A stretch of 64,000 nucleotides of DNA from Paenibacillus sp. JQZ6Y-1 (GTDB lineage Bacteria > Bacillota > Bacilli > Paenibacillales > Paenibacillaceae): the NCBI RefSeq assembly GCF_040719145.1, contig NZ_JBFDUZ010000004.1:62001-126000 (forward strand), given 5' to 3'. The position numbers and the translations under genes were made by a program. Within the stretch, counting starts at the first letter, position 1. Every line of letters begins with the position of its first letter. The notes under the pieces were generated by a model. The model saw only the letters and a program-made list of their open reading frames with translations, searched no databases and was not told the origin of the DNA. This document shows, piece after piece, positions 34,250 through 43,595 of this stretch.

Positions 34250-36178
34250 ATGAAAACGAAATTCATATGGCGGTGGCAACTGCTGTTGATTGTCTGGCTG
34301 CTGATGCTAGGCAACAGCCTGCTACCCATCATGACGCATGCTTCTGAAAGTCATAATTACCGAAACGGACATGTGACCGATTATACGGATATGTTTACTG
34401 AGAAAGATACAGAACGAATCAACAAGGCACTGAGCGGTCATCATTATACATTGCAGGTGATGACCGTAAACGGCTATACCCAGACGGAGGGAAGCCGATT
34501 TGCCAATGAGGTGTACGATGAAGAAGGCATGGGCGGCAATCAGCTATTATTGCTGATCACTCGCAACCCGAACTATGTGCATCTGGTCTTTCAAAATGAA
34601 GAATTGGCAGAACGTATCGCTGCCAGCAATGCACGCACCGTCGAAGGCGTGACCGATACGCAATTTGTTCCTTATGCCAAAAATGGCGATATTGCTGGTG
34701 GCGTTATCGCTGTCAGTCAATACTTGAACGGCTTACAGGATATTTCTAATGAAGAGAGTGCCACGACCGATCCCGCTGACATTACAGGCGCAGCGGCAAT
34801 GGATAACTCAGCGGATCATCAGACGACAGGCAAGATGTTAAAGCAGCTGGTGCTGGGTACAATCACTGTCTTGCTGCTGGCGGCAGCCATTGTATGGGTT
34901 TTGTTCCTACTGCGTACTCGCAAGCTGCGCAGACGCCGCAGCATGCTACGTCAGCGACTGAATAAGCTAGACAAAAAACTGCATGAGCTGCTTGATTCCG
35001 AACTATTTACCTTGCTGGAACGCGAAAGAGTTAGCCGCGATCAGACGGTATTGCTAGAGCAAATTCAGCGCGACGGCGAACAGCAGCTGCAACAGGTGCA
35101 GCAGTGGCGTCAAACGGTTCAATCGTTGTCCATCTCGATCTGGTCGCTAACTAGCGCGGGGCGCGAATTGAATCGGCTGGAAAATGAGTCTTCCGCTTGG
35201 AGCAGTGAGACAGAGCAGCTGCAAGAACGGTACGAGATGATCGCTGGTGTCACAAGACCACTGCACGCTTCGACTGCTCCGACATTGCCGGAATCGACAC
35301 CGCTGCATTCGATTGATCAAGTGACCGCGGAGCTGCATGAGCTGGTGGAGCGTGAGCAATTAAATGTACGCGCGGAAAATCCATTTCTACTGCTAGAGCA
35401 GGCACGGATGGAGGAGCGGCAGCTACAGCATTTGCAAGCGCGTGGTGACCATACACGGGTACTCGCTCTGCGACAAAATGTAGGGCGTTTAATCAAGGAC
35501 AGTCGCCAGCTGGTACATGAGTGTATTCGTTTTCGGAATGAAGCCGTTCATACAGTTGATGAAGCGGGGCGCATTCTAGAAGAGTATGAATTGCTGCCGG
35601 AATGGCATGAGCGGGAATTGCAGCGTTTGCAAGGTGTGTACGCAGATGGGCATATCGCGAGACAGCAGCAGCGGTATGAACATATACAGGAATTGCTGAA
35701 GCAAATCGCTTCCTTCCTTCCCAGCATTGCTGCCGCACTGGAAGAGGAGCCGCCGCAATACCGAGCAGCTTACGAATACAGTCTGAACATTCGCGAATCG
35801 GTGGATCAGGTACATACGCTGCGTCTAGAATTGACGGGGTATCTTGATGAACTCGATTTGCGTAAAAAGCTTGATATGGAGCGCTGGGAAGCGATTAGCG
35901 CACAGCATCGAGATGGTGTGCGTCAACTGACGGATGTACAGACGGAGAGTGAGATTCGGTTAACGGGTCCGGTGCAAGAGGACAGCTTTGAAGCGCTGGA
36001 GAAGGCACATCGTTACCTGATGGAGACACCGCTGGATTTGTCAGCTGCGGAGGAAGCGCTTCATCAGGCGGAGGAGCGACTGGATGAATTTTTACAGCAA
36101 TTGCAGCAGCAGCGTCGTACGCAAGCGGAATTGACGGATGGATCTATTGTGATTCCTCGCCCTCGTCATCGCGAATAA
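34250..36178 (+). CDS. TPM-domain membrane protein with long coiled-coil tail
   Basis: 642 residues. Signal or anchor segment at about 8-32, then an extracytoplasmic TPM domain (about 38-170: VTDYTDMFTEKDTERINKAL). A transmembrane helix is at about 200-222 and a basic stop-transfer KLRRRRSMLRQRL follows. About 400 residues of mainly helical, Gln/Glu-rich coiled-coil fill the cytoplasm. TPM domains occur in envelope or photosystem repair proteins. The overall topology with a long cytoplasmic coil recalls septation-ring regulators such as EzrA, though EzrA lacks TPM. Function not known. AAAGGGG precedes the ATG; single gene with a terminator. Confidence 0.82.
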   Translation: MKTKFIWRWQLLLIVWLLMLGNSLLPIMTHASESHNYRNGHVTDYTDMFTEKDTERINKALSGHHYTLQVMTVNGYTQTEGSRFANEVYDEEGMGGNQLLLLITRNPNYVHLVFQNEELAERIAASNARTVEGVTDTQFVPYAKNGDIAGGVIAVSQYLNGLQDISNEESATTDPADITGAAAMDNSADHQTTGKMLKQLVLGTITVLLLAAAIVWVLFLLRTRKLRRRRSMLRQRLNKLDKKLHELLDSELFTLLERERVSRDQTVLLEQIQRDGEQQLQQVQQWRQTVQSLSISIWSLTSAGRELNRLENESSAWSSETEQLQERYEMIAGVTRPLHASTAPTLPESTPLHSIDQVTAELHELVEREQLNVRAENPFLLLEQARMEERQLQHLQARGDHTRVLALRQNVGRLIKDSRQLVHECIRFRNEAVHTVDEAGRILEEYELLPEWHERELQRLQGVYADGHIARQQQRYEHIQELLKQIASFLPSIAAALEEEPPQYRAAYEYSLNIRESVDQVHTLRLELTGYLDELDLRKKLDMERWEAISAQHRDGVRQLTDVQTESEIRLTGPVQEDSFEALEKAHRYLMETPLDLSAAEEALHQAEERLDEFLQQLQQQRRTQAELTDGSIVIPRPRHRE

Positions 36179-36196
36179 GAATAGGCATGCACAGGT

Positions 36197-36246
36197 CAAA
36201 AAAAGCAGTCGGTCTCGCCACATGTATGGCGGACAGACTGCTTTTT
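36197..36246 (+). terminator. rho-independent terminator
   Basis: AAAAGCAGTC...CGCC stem pairing with GGCG...GACTGCTTTT, T-run on the right and A-run on the left. It ends the TPM gene and may also serve the convergent small membrane protein gene. Confidence 0.9.
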
Positions 36247-36292
36247 GATGTGCAATGGCACCATCACGTAGATGCCATGCGCAGAACGAGCC

Positions 36293-36520
36293 TTATTGTT
36301 TTTCCGTTTCAGAGCGGGCGGATTTCCAGCGCCAGATCATTTCACCGAGCAAATATCCGCACAGCATAAACAAAGGCACGGTTCGAGAGACTTCATTCCA
36401 GATTCCGTGCAGCGTCAAGACAAAGGTATGATCCATATAGTGCATCGCCATTACCCCCAGTGAAGTTAGACCGCCGTAGCCGAGCACGCCTTCACACCAG
36501 ATAAATTGATATTTGTTCAT
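36293..36520 (-). CDS. small membrane protein, hypothetical
   Basis: 75 residues (MNKYQFIWCEGVLGYGGLTS...). GGAGG lies five bases before the second of two consecutive ATG codons, which is therefore preferred. Two hydrophobic segments (LGVMAMHYM region and VPLFMLCGYLLGEMIW) with a basic tail RWKSARSETEKQ suggest a two-pass membrane protein. I do not recognise the family. Related small proteins are common in Paenibacillus and Bacillus. Confidence 0.7.
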   Translation of the reverse strand: MNKYQFIWCEGVLGYGGLTSLGVMAMHYMDHTFVLTLHGIWNEVSRTVPLFMLCGYLLGEMIWRWKSARSETEKQ

Positions 36521-36622
36521 CATAACCTCCAACGCTCTGCATATGATGCTCTTATCATAAAGCATGGAGAAAGCGGCTTCAATAGGAAAAACCGGAATTT
36601 ACCAGTTCTATAGACGTTCCTC

Positions 36623-37429
36623 TTATTCCATCGGCTGGATAAAATGGTGCAGATCATGATCCGCCTTCGTCTGGTTGCACAGATTGCAGGCGCATACGCA
36701 ATTCAGCGGTGTCGTATGCCCGCCACGTGCGCGCGGTAGCAGATGGTCAATGGTATCACCCGGACCGCCGCAGAAGTAGCAGGTATACTGGTCACGTTCC
36801 AGAATGTATTTACGGAACGAACGATTGCTGTACAAACGACGGATCGTATGTCGATTCACGACAACAGCGGCATATTCGCGTACAAGCGTAGTAGCTGTAT
36901 CCAAATCGGTTTCCTGATGCCAGCGACGTCCTTTATCTGTCCGCCCGCGCATATGCACAATGCCGCGTCGCGTCGGACGCAGAATGGCAAGATCCAGTCC
37001 GTGTCCGCGAATATCTTTATGCTCGATAGACGGTAAGCTGCGCACGGGACGCGCCGTTACAATGCCCGTCCTCGGTGCTGCGCTATGATCATCTGTCTCA
37101 TGCGCAACCGCAGAGGCAGTGGAATGCAGAAGTGTCACTTCCGATGCAGACGGATGCTGTGGACGTTGCCCAGCTGTTGATTGCGCGGTGCTCGGCATAG
37201 ACTGCCCAGCGACTTTGATTTGTTTCCGGCATTCGCGGCATGTTCCGCGCCGACGGGAGCGTCCTGATTTGCGTCCGGTTCGCTTTAAATAATGCGAGAG
37301 CGGATACACAACGCCGCAGCGGGAACAAGCTTTGCTATCTGCTGTCTCCTGTGCAGCAGTCTGTGCTGGCTCTGTTACCGGCAGCTCGCTGTGAGTCGCT
37401 GCTGGTGATTCCTGGTGTATATGCTGCAT
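36623..37429 (-). CDS. HNH endonuclease-family protein with N-terminal zinc finger
   Basis: 268 residues from MQHIHQESPAATHSEL with an AGGTGAG site four bases upstream. A first Cys4 finger (CSRCGVVYPLSHYLKRTGRK...CRECRK) is followed by a Ser/Thr-rich linker. The C-terminal HNH nuclease has YTCYFCGGPGDTIDHLLPRA, then N-C-x6-CNLCNQTKAD, with both CxxC pairs, the DH pair and the Asn intact. Likely a DNA nuclease or binding protein. It is not next to phage or restriction genes, so it resembles the stand-alone HNH proteins of Firmicutes. The zinc-ribbon membrane gene upstream uses the same AGGTGAG ribosome site. Confidence 0.85.
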   Translation of the reverse strand: MQHIHQESPAATHSELPVTEPAQTAAQETADSKACSRCGVVYPLSHYLKRTGRKSGRSRRRGTCRECRKQIKVAGQSMPSTAQSTAGQRPQHPSASEVTLLHSTASAVAHETDDHSAAPRTGIVTARPVRSLPSIEHKDIRGHGLDLAILRPTRRGIVHMRGRTDKGRRWHQETDLDTATTLVREYAAVVVNRHTIRRLYSNRSFRKYILERDQYTCYFCGGPGDTIDHLLPRARGGHTTPLNCVCACNLCNQTKADHDLHHFIQPME

Positions 37430-37493
37430 CGTTCTCACCTGTTTCATTGTAAAATACGTACGATGGATCATGATTGTCCGCTTCGGCTCGTTA

Positions 37494-37982
37494 TTATAGC
37501 GGCAGTAGATCCTGACGCTTGGCAATTGGCTCGCAGTCCTTACAGACGCCAACCAATCCGCCTTCATCGGTCGCATAAAAGGTTAGTCGATGCACTTCCT
37601 TTTTGCAGTATGAGCATTTTTGCAGACGCGGTTTGCTCGATATATCGCCGGATTTGGACAGCGGCAATGGTCGAACGGTAGCAGGCACTGCTTTTTTGTG
37701 CAGTTCCGCCACATTTTCTTTTTTCAAAATCGATTCTGGCTGGGAATTATTGCGCTTTAGTTCCTTGCCCTTCCCGTTGCGGCGCTGACGGAAGGAGGCG
37801 AGATGAACGACATTGGGTGCATCCTGAGGTGTCTCTTGGCTCGTATCATGATCGACACGCGGACGCGGTGTATTATTATTAGGTGGTCTGCGCTGCCCAG
37901 AAGCAAGCATCAGCATAATCCATACCAGTACGAATAAAACGGCAATAATCCCGACTCCTAACAAAATCCATGCAGTTTGCAT
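37494..37982 (-). CDS. membrane-anchored zinc-ribbon protein, hypothetical
   Basis: 162 residues. A single N-terminal transmembrane helix (TAWILLGVGIIAVLFVLVW), a basic, Pro/Asn-rich middle, and a C-terminal CxxC...CxxC zinc-ribbon (QKCSYCKKEVHRLTF...VGVCKDCEP). AAGGTGAG precedes the ATG. The HNH gene starts 65 bases downstream on the same strand, so the two may be an operon. Function unknown. Confidence 0.75.
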   Translation of the reverse strand: MQTAWILLGVGIIAVLFVLVWIMLMLASGQRRPPNNNTPRPRVDHDTSQETPQDAPNVVHLASFRQRRNGKGKELKRNNSQPESILKKENVAELHKKAVPATVRPLPLSKSGDISSKPRLQKCSYCKKEVHRLTFYATDEGGLVGVCKDCEPIAKRQDLLPL

Positions 37983-38194
37983 CTAACTCACCTTCTTTGC
38001 TGATAATTAAACAAGGTTGCTGTGTACTGTATCAGGATTCCCTTTTAATTCCTGCTCATCCCTTTTTTGTTACATTTGAATTTGATATAATGCGAGACAA
38101 GGGCGAAAAGTTTTACTTCGTGCTACATAGGATGAAGAGTACGGAAACGGTGGAGCAGAAGAAGCCGGATGATACCAAGAAAGGAATGAAGCCT

Positions 38195-39466
38195 GTGAAT
38201 AAAAAAGTCAGACGATTGACGGTACTGTGTCTGCTGGCTGCATTATTATCTTCTGTGCTCAGTTCGTGTGGATCGGATGCCGGGAGTAATAAAGAAGAAG
38301 ATGGACGGGTAACGATTAAATTCTGGACGATTGCCCTGCAACCGACATTCAACGATTATTTTAATAACCTGATATCAGAATACCAAAAAAACCACCCCGG
38401 CGTCACGGTCGAATGGAGCGATTATCCATATGATGCGATCTCCAATAAGTTATTAACCGGAATTGCCAGTGGCAACGTACCGGATGTGGTTAATCTGAAT
38501 ACCGAATTTGCCAATCAGATGGCGTCCAAGGGTGCGCTTGCTGATCTGACACCATATTTGAGTGATGACGAGCGGTCTTCGTATTTTGACGGCATCTTCA
38601 ATTCGACGGTGCTCGATAACAAGCCCTATGCGCTGCCGTGGTATACCGGTACGGAAGTGCTCTATATGAACACGCGTCTGGTGAAGCAGGCGGGACTTGA
38701 TCCTGCTAATCCACCGAAAACGCGCGATGAGCTGAACGAATGGTCCCGTCAGATCAAAGCCAAAACCGGTGCTAGCGGCTATGCACTCACTTTTGCTGCG
38801 CGGCTGTTCCCGGTAGAAGGTATTTCCATTCTGAATGATGACAAAACGGCGGCTGCCTTCAATACACCGGCTGCATTGACGATGATTCGCAATATGCAGC
38901 AGTTGATTCAGGAGGGAGTACTGGTTGGCGAGGATGCCAATTTTGACAAGCAAATCCAGTACTTCTCCAGTGAACAGACGGCGTTTGAGATCGCAGGACC
39001 AACCTTTATCAACTTTATTAAAACGGCTGCGCCGGATGTGTACAAAAATACCATCGCTGTGCCACTGCCAACAGGCAAAGCCGATGTGCGATTGTCCAAT
39101 ACGATGAATCTGGTAGTGCCTGCCAAATCGGGCGCACCGGAGCAGGCAGCGGAATTTGCCAAATTCCTGACTGATGCGGACAATCAAACTTCCTTCTCCA
39201 AAGCGGCAAATACGCTGCCAAGCACGAAGGAATCGATCAAGGACGCGTATTTTACCCAGAATGATAATACGCTGGAGTCGCAGGCGAAGGTCGCTTCTGC
39301 CGAAAGTCTGGACAAGGCGGTCGATTATATGGTCGGCGTGCCGAATGCTAGCGATATCAACTCCGCAATTGCGGTGCAATTGCAGGAAATTTTCCTGAAC
39401 GGCAAAGACCCGCAGCAGGGGCTGGCAACCGCCGAGCAGGAAGTGAATCAAATTCTGAAGCAGTAA
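38195..39466 (+). CDS. extracellular solute-binding lipoprotein of a CUT1 sugar ABC transporter
   Basis: 423 residues from a GTG start (VNKKVRRLTVLCLLAALL) with AAAGGA nine bases upstream. An ATG three codons earlier abuts that site and is unlikely. Lipobox LSSC. Family-1 binding-protein pattern: VTIKFWTIALQPTF, SGNVPDVVNLN, YALPWYTGTEVLYMNTRL. It should deliver a sugar or polyol to the permeases at 39627 and 40508. It is the first gene of an operon with those permeases. Confidence 0.92.
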   Translation: MNKKVRRLTVLCLLAALLSSVLSSCGSDAGSNKEEDGRVTIKFWTIALQPTFNDYFNNLISEYQKNHPGVTVEWSDYPYDAISNKLLTGIASGNVPDVVNLNTEFANQMASKGALADLTPYLSDDERSSYFDGIFNSTVLDNKPYALPWYTGTEVLYMNTRLVKQAGLDPANPPKTRDELNEWSRQIKAKTGASGYALTFAARLFPVEGISILNDDKTAAAFNTPAALTMIRNMQQLIQEGVLVGEDANFDKQIQYFSSEQTAFEIAGPTFINFIKTAAPDVYKNTIAVPLPTGKADVRLSNTMNLVVPAKSGAPEQAAEFAKFLTDADNQTSFSKAANTLPSTKESIKDAYFTQNDNTLESQAKVASAESLDKAVDYMVGVPNASDINSAIAVQLQEIFLNGKDPQQGLATAEQEVNQILKQ

Positions 39467-39470
39467 TTCC

Positions 39471-39514
39471 ATAGCGCCCGATTGCGAAGCTGTATGATGC
39501 GCATCGGGCGCTAT
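39471..39514 (+). other. intercistronic stem-loop after the binding-protein gene
   Basis: Perfect 12-base arms ATAGCGCCCGAT and ATCGGGCGCTAT separated by 20 bases, no T-run. Such structures commonly protect the 3' end of binding-protein mRNA so that it is made in excess over the permeases. Confidence 0.7.
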
Positions 39515-39626
39515 GCCCAATCAGGCGCCATGTTGTATGGTACACCTGCTGTCGCAACGATACCCAAGTCAACAGTCACATCTATAAATGAGAACGTACC
39601 TGACCCTTTAAAGGCGGTGAACGAGC

Positions 39627-40511
39627 ATGATGAGATGGATGAGAACCGAGACGTTTGCCGCGTGGGCTTTTATGGCTCCCGGTCTGCTGATTGTGGCCGT
39701 ATTTGTGCTATGGCCGATTTTATACGGTATTCCGCTGTCCCTGACCGATTATTCGGTCATTGGAGAAACTCACTATGTCGGCGTGAAGAATTATGTCACT
39801 GCTGTACATGACAAAAGCTTTTTGACGTCCCTTTGGAATTCGCTTGTGTATGTGCTGATCGTGCCATGTATCCAGATTCTTTCCATCCTGATGGCGATTC
39901 TGGTGAATACCCGTTTGCCGCTGATCAAGGCGTTTCGCGCCGCCTACTATATTCCGGTCGTTACCTCGATGGTAGCGGTCGCGCTGATGTGGAGCTGGCT
40001 GTTCAGCAGCAACGGCGTGATCAACTATATTCTGATGCAGCTCGGTGTGATTCAGGAGCAAATTGGCTGGCTATCCACTAGCAGCACGGCGCTGTATGCG
40101 CTCATGTTCATTACGATGTGGAAAGGGCTTGGCTACTACATGGTGCTGTACCTCGCCGGACTACAAGGCATCCCATCGGAGCTGTATGAAGCAGCGATGA
40201 TCGACGGGGCGAGCCGCTGGCAAAGTATTTTGCGGATTACGATTCCGCTGCTGCGTCCGCATATTCTGTTCTGTACGCTGATCTCGCTCATGGGCGCGAT
40301 TCGGGTCTTTGACGAGATGTTCGTACTGACGAGCGGCGGGCCGGGCAATGCAACGCTGACGTCGAGTCTGTATATTTATCAAAAGGGTCTGGAGCAGTTT
40401 AACTTTGGTTATGCGTCCGCCCTTGGGCTGATCGTGAGCGTCATTGTTGGCGCACTTAGCATCTTTGTGTTCCGTCTGAACCGGAGAGGCGGTGTGCAGA
40501 CGTACTCATGA
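39627..40511 (+). CDS. sugar ABC transporter permease (MalF/UgpA type)
   Basis: 294 residues. Six hydrophobic segments, with the EAA loop LYEAAMIDGASRWQSILRIT and the following GAIRVFDEMFVLTSGGPGNAT typical of the first CUT1 permease. Starts with two ATG codons; AAGGCGGTGA lies upstream. Translationally coupled to the next permease by a four-base overlap. Confidence 0.95.
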   Translation: MMRWMRTETFAAWAFMAPGLLIVAVFVLWPILYGIPLSLTDYSVIGETHYVGVKNYVTAVHDKSFLTSLWNSLVYVLIVPCIQILSILMAILVNTRLPLIKAFRAAYYIPVVTSMVAVALMWSWLFSSNGVINYILMQLGVIQEQIGWLSTSSTALYALMFITMWKGLGYYMVLYLAGLQGIPSELYEAAMIDGASRWQSILRITIPLLRPHILFCTLISLMGAIRVFDEMFVLTSGGPGNATLTSSLYIYQKGLEQFNFGYASALGLIVSVIVGALSIFVFRLNRRGGVQTYS

Positions 40512-41389
40512 ATAATGCGATGGAGCATTCCCGTGACCATGCCGTATCATCCGCTGCCACGATGCGACGGGTGAAAAAGACACTACATTACACGATTACG
40601 TACCTGCTGCTGATCATACTGGCGCTATTTATGACAGGCCCGTTTCTATGGCTGCTCAGCGTATCGCTGATGCCGGGGCGCAATGTCTTTTCCAATCCGC
40701 CAGCGATCTTGCCGACGTTTATCGATTTCGCTAATTACGCGCAGGTATGGAACTATATGAATTTCCCGCGTTACATTATGAATACCGTGATCATTACCGT
40801 GATAGGGGTTGTCTGTAATATTGTACTGTCGTGCATGACGGCGTATCCGCTGGCGCTGTTCCGCTTTCGCGGCAGAGATACGGTGTTTGCGATTCTGATT
40901 GCGACGATGATTATTCCGTCGGCAACTGCGATGATTGTGCATTATTTGACCATTCAGTGGCTGCATCTGGGGAATACGTATCTCGGTGTGGTGCTGCCTG
41001 CGGCGGTATCGGTATTTAATATTTTCCTGATGAGACAGACCTTTCTCGGCATTCCACCAGAGATTCGGGATTCCGGTAAAATGGACGGCGCGTCTGAGCT
41101 GCGCATCTGGTGGCAACTGGTCTTGCCGCTGGTGAAGCCGGGGATCGCAGTAATTATGCTGCTGGAAGTGATGGCGTTCTGGAACAATTTCCTCTGGCCT
41201 ATCGTCGTACTGGACGACCCGGAGAAATATCCACTCGCCGCAGCACTGACGTATTTGAACGGACAGTTTTCGTATAATTTTGGCTGGATTGCGGCAGGCA
41301 CGATCATCTCGGTTATTCCGATCATCGTCGTGTTCCTTTTCACCCAGCGATATTATATGGAGGGTCTAGCAGGAGCAGTAAAGGGATAG
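40508..41389 (+). CDS. sugar ABC transporter permease (MalG/UgpE type)
   Basis: 293 residues. Six hydrophobic segments; the ATPase-contact loop reads IRDSGKMDGASELRIWWQLV, a variant of the EAA motif with Asp-Ser in place of Glu-Ala-Ala. The C-terminus FLFTQRYYMEGLAGAVKG is standard. Its ATG overlaps the preceding stop. It forms the translocation pore with the 39627 product. Confidence 0.95.
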   Translation: MNNAMEHSRDHAVSSAATMRRVKKTLHYTITYLLLIILALFMTGPFLWLLSVSLMPGRNVFSNPPAILPTFIDFANYAQVWNYMNFPRYIMNTVIITVIGVVCNIVLSCMTAYPLALFRFRGRDTVFAILIATMIIPSATAMIVHYLTIQWLHLGNTYLGVVLPAAVSVFNIFLMRQTFLGIPPEIRDSGKMDGASELRIWWQLVLPLVKPGIAVIMLLEVMAFWNNFLWPIVVLDDPEKYPLAAALTYLNGQFSYNFGWIAAGTIISVIPIIVVFLFTQRYYMEGLAGAVKG

Positions 41390-41413
41390 GCGACTCGCCT
41401 GTCCCTTTTTTTG
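41381..41413 (+). terminator. rho-independent terminator overlapping the permease stop codon
   Basis: GGGATAGGCG / CGCCTGTCCC stem starting inside the last codons of the permease gene and followed by seven T. It separates the ABC genes from the DUF4127 gene. Confidence 0.9.
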
Positions 41414-41884
41414 TTGCGTGTTTGTAGAGTAGTTATTGCATGGTTATAGCGAGCATGGAGTTATCGTATAGGCAGCGATCTGGATGTATTCATTGCTTGG
41501 ATGCAGTACTAGATAAGTAGGAATCGATTGGTATGACAGATTGGGGATATGGGTGAGGATGATATTTTTAAGATCGTGGTTGTAAATATGCCATTTATTT
41601 TTACATATACAGTGAGGGGCGATCAAGTGCTGGATGTCAAAGTGAAAACTGCTGCCGACATTCCTAAATGAGATAGTTGGAAGTAGAAGGCAGCAGGTCG
41701 GAATTTTACTTTTGTCTCGTAATATGTTTGGATGGAAATACAGATGTTTTTAACTATGGGTAAATTTGTATGAATGTCGAAGTTGTCTACCATCCCTGTA
41801 CGTGTGTTTACAGGCAGTAGAGTGTATGTCCTTACACCCTGTTGTTTGCGAACATTACATACGTCCAAAGGAGCCTGCGTAATC
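41414..41884. other. 470-base AT-rich intergenic region
   Basis: Between the ABC permease terminator and the DUF4127 gene. Somewhat C-poor on the + strand in its first 200 bases. I found no supportable gene on either strand. It should hold the promoter of the DUF4127/FAD oxidoreductase pair. Confidence 0.5.
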
Positions 41885-43558
41885 ATGAATACAACCATTG
41901 GTAACAAGGAACAAATCGTGATCATGCCGCTAGATGAGCGGCCGTGCAATTTCAACTTTCCGTATCGGCTTGCTCGGTCGACAGATTACGAGCCACTGCG
42001 CCCACCGATTGAATGGATGGGTCAGAAAAAGCAGCCTGCCGACACGGCCCGACTGTGGACATGGACCGAAATGGAAACGAGACATGCTAGCGGAGCGGTA
42101 TTGTCGCTGGATACGCTGCTGTATGGCGGCATCGTTCCTTCGAGGTTGCACGAATGGAGCAGCGAAGAGATCGCCGAACGTCTGCGTCATCTTCGCACAT
42201 TAAAAGAGAATAACCCGAAGCTGATCATCTACGCCTTTCAGCTGATTATGCGTTGCCCGCAGTATTCGTCGTCAGATGAGGAGCCGGATTATTACGCCGA
42301 CTGGGGACGCGAGATTTTCCGCAAAGGATATTTGGAGCATCTATCCGAGGTACAAACGCTGACGGCAGATGAACAAGTGGAGTTGGATGACATTAACAGC
42401 CGTTTGCCACAGGAGGTGCTGGACGACTATCTCGGTCGCCGTGCGATCAATCGGGAAGCGAACCGCTTGGCGCTCGAATATGTGGCGGACGGTACGATTG
42501 ATTTTCTCATTTTCCCACAGGACGATTCGGCGCCATATGGTTATACCGCGCGCGATCAGCAGCTGGTGCGTGCCGGTATTCGTGAGCGTCAGTTGGGTAC
42601 GAGAGTGTATATGTATCCGGGGGCAGACGAGGTCGGATGTACACTAATTGCACGGATGGTGAATACGCTGAACAATGCCGTGCCACTTATGTATCCACGC
42701 TTTGGTTCAGTAGAAGGTCCGCATATCATTCCTGCGTATGAAGATCGGCGATTATACGAAACGTTGAAATACCAGATCATCGCTGCGGGTGGGATGGTTG
42801 CCGACAGCTCGGCGGAAGCAGATATCGTGCTGCTGGTGAATACACCGGGCGAGAAGATGGGCGAAGCCGTCAATCAGGGTACACCATCCGCCAACTATGA
42901 TACCGAGCGTACCGTAGTAGAACTGGTGGAATATGCAGCATACTTGCTGAATCGACAGGAGCATGATGCAGAAGCGGATGTCCTGTCTGAATATCGTTCT
43001 GCTGAAGACGCAAGGCAGACGGGAAGTGAAGCTTCTTTTACAGATGAGACAGGAAATGAAACAGCAGATGAAGCGGAATATGGAGCATTACCGCACCGTC
43101 CGGTCGTTGCCATTGCGGATATTGCCTATGCCAATGGCGGTGATCTGGAATTGCTGGATCTACTGCGGCAAAAAGCCATCCTGTACCGTCTCGCCGGATA
43201 CGCAGGCTGGAATACTAGCTCCAATACACTGGGAACTGTCATTGCGCAATCGATGCTGTATGCGCAATATGGCGCCAGTCGTCGTCATGACCATTTTCTG
43301 GCGCTGCGGTATGTAGAGGACTTTGGATATGATTCTGTCGTCCGCAAAGCATTAAGCAATGGTCCAATTCAGGAGCTAGGGCTTGATAAATTCCGCCTAG
43401 ATGGACCGCGCGGACTTGTCTCTGAGATGGTTCGTAGCGGATTGGAGCAATTCATCGCCCGTTATCTGACTCAGGAAGGGCATACGATCGAAATACGGGA
43501 CTGCTATATGCCGTGGAACCGCATGTTTGAAGTTGGGCTATCTGTCCGACTTCAATAA
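41885..43558 (+). CDS. DUF4127-family protein
   Basis: 557 residues from MNTTIGNKEQIVIMPLDERP with AAAGGAG ten bases upstream; the longer frame to 41774 has no site. The start IVIMPLDERPCNFNFP, the LDTLLYGGIVPSR segment and DFLIFPQDDSAPYG are characteristic of DUF4127 proteins, large cytoplasmic proteins of unknown activity that are frequently found beside carbohydrate importers. A Glu/Thr-rich insertion (about 360-400) is variable. The FAD oxidoreductase gene follows after 37 bases. Confidence 0.88.
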   Translation: MNTTIGNKEQIVIMPLDERPCNFNFPYRLARSTDYEPLRPPIEWMGQKKQPADTARLWTWTEMETRHASGAVLSLDTLLYGGIVPSRLHEWSSEEIAERLRHLRTLKENNPKLIIYAFQLIMRCPQYSSSDEEPDYYADWGREIFRKGYLEHLSEVQTLTADEQVELDDINSRLPQEVLDDYLGRRAINREANRLALEYVADGTIDFLIFPQDDSAPYGYTARDQQLVRAGIRERQLGTRVYMYPGADEVGCTLIARMVNTLNNAVPLMYPRFGSVEGPHIIPAYEDRRLYETLKYQIIAAGGMVADSSAEADIVLLVNTPGEKMGEAVNQGTPSANYDTERTVVELVEYAAYLLNRQEHDAEADVLSEYRSAEDARQTGSEASFTDETGNETADEAEYGALPHRPVVAIADIAYANGGDLELLDLLRQKAILYRLAGYAGWNTSSNTLGTVIAQSMLYAQYGASRRHDHFLALRYVEDFGYDSVVRKALSNGPIQELGLDKFRLDGPRGLVSEMVRSGLEQFIARYLTQEGHTIEIRDCYMPWNRMFEVGLSVRLQ

Positions 43559-43595
43559 CTACTATTATATGATTAGCCGAAAGGAGCACCATACG

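Noticed and set aside
41444-41955. Two minus-strand open frames in the AT-rich gap before the DUF4127 gene
   Set aside because: No ribosome sites, no recognisable domain, and overlap with the DUF4127 start. Probably chance frames in AT-rich DNA.
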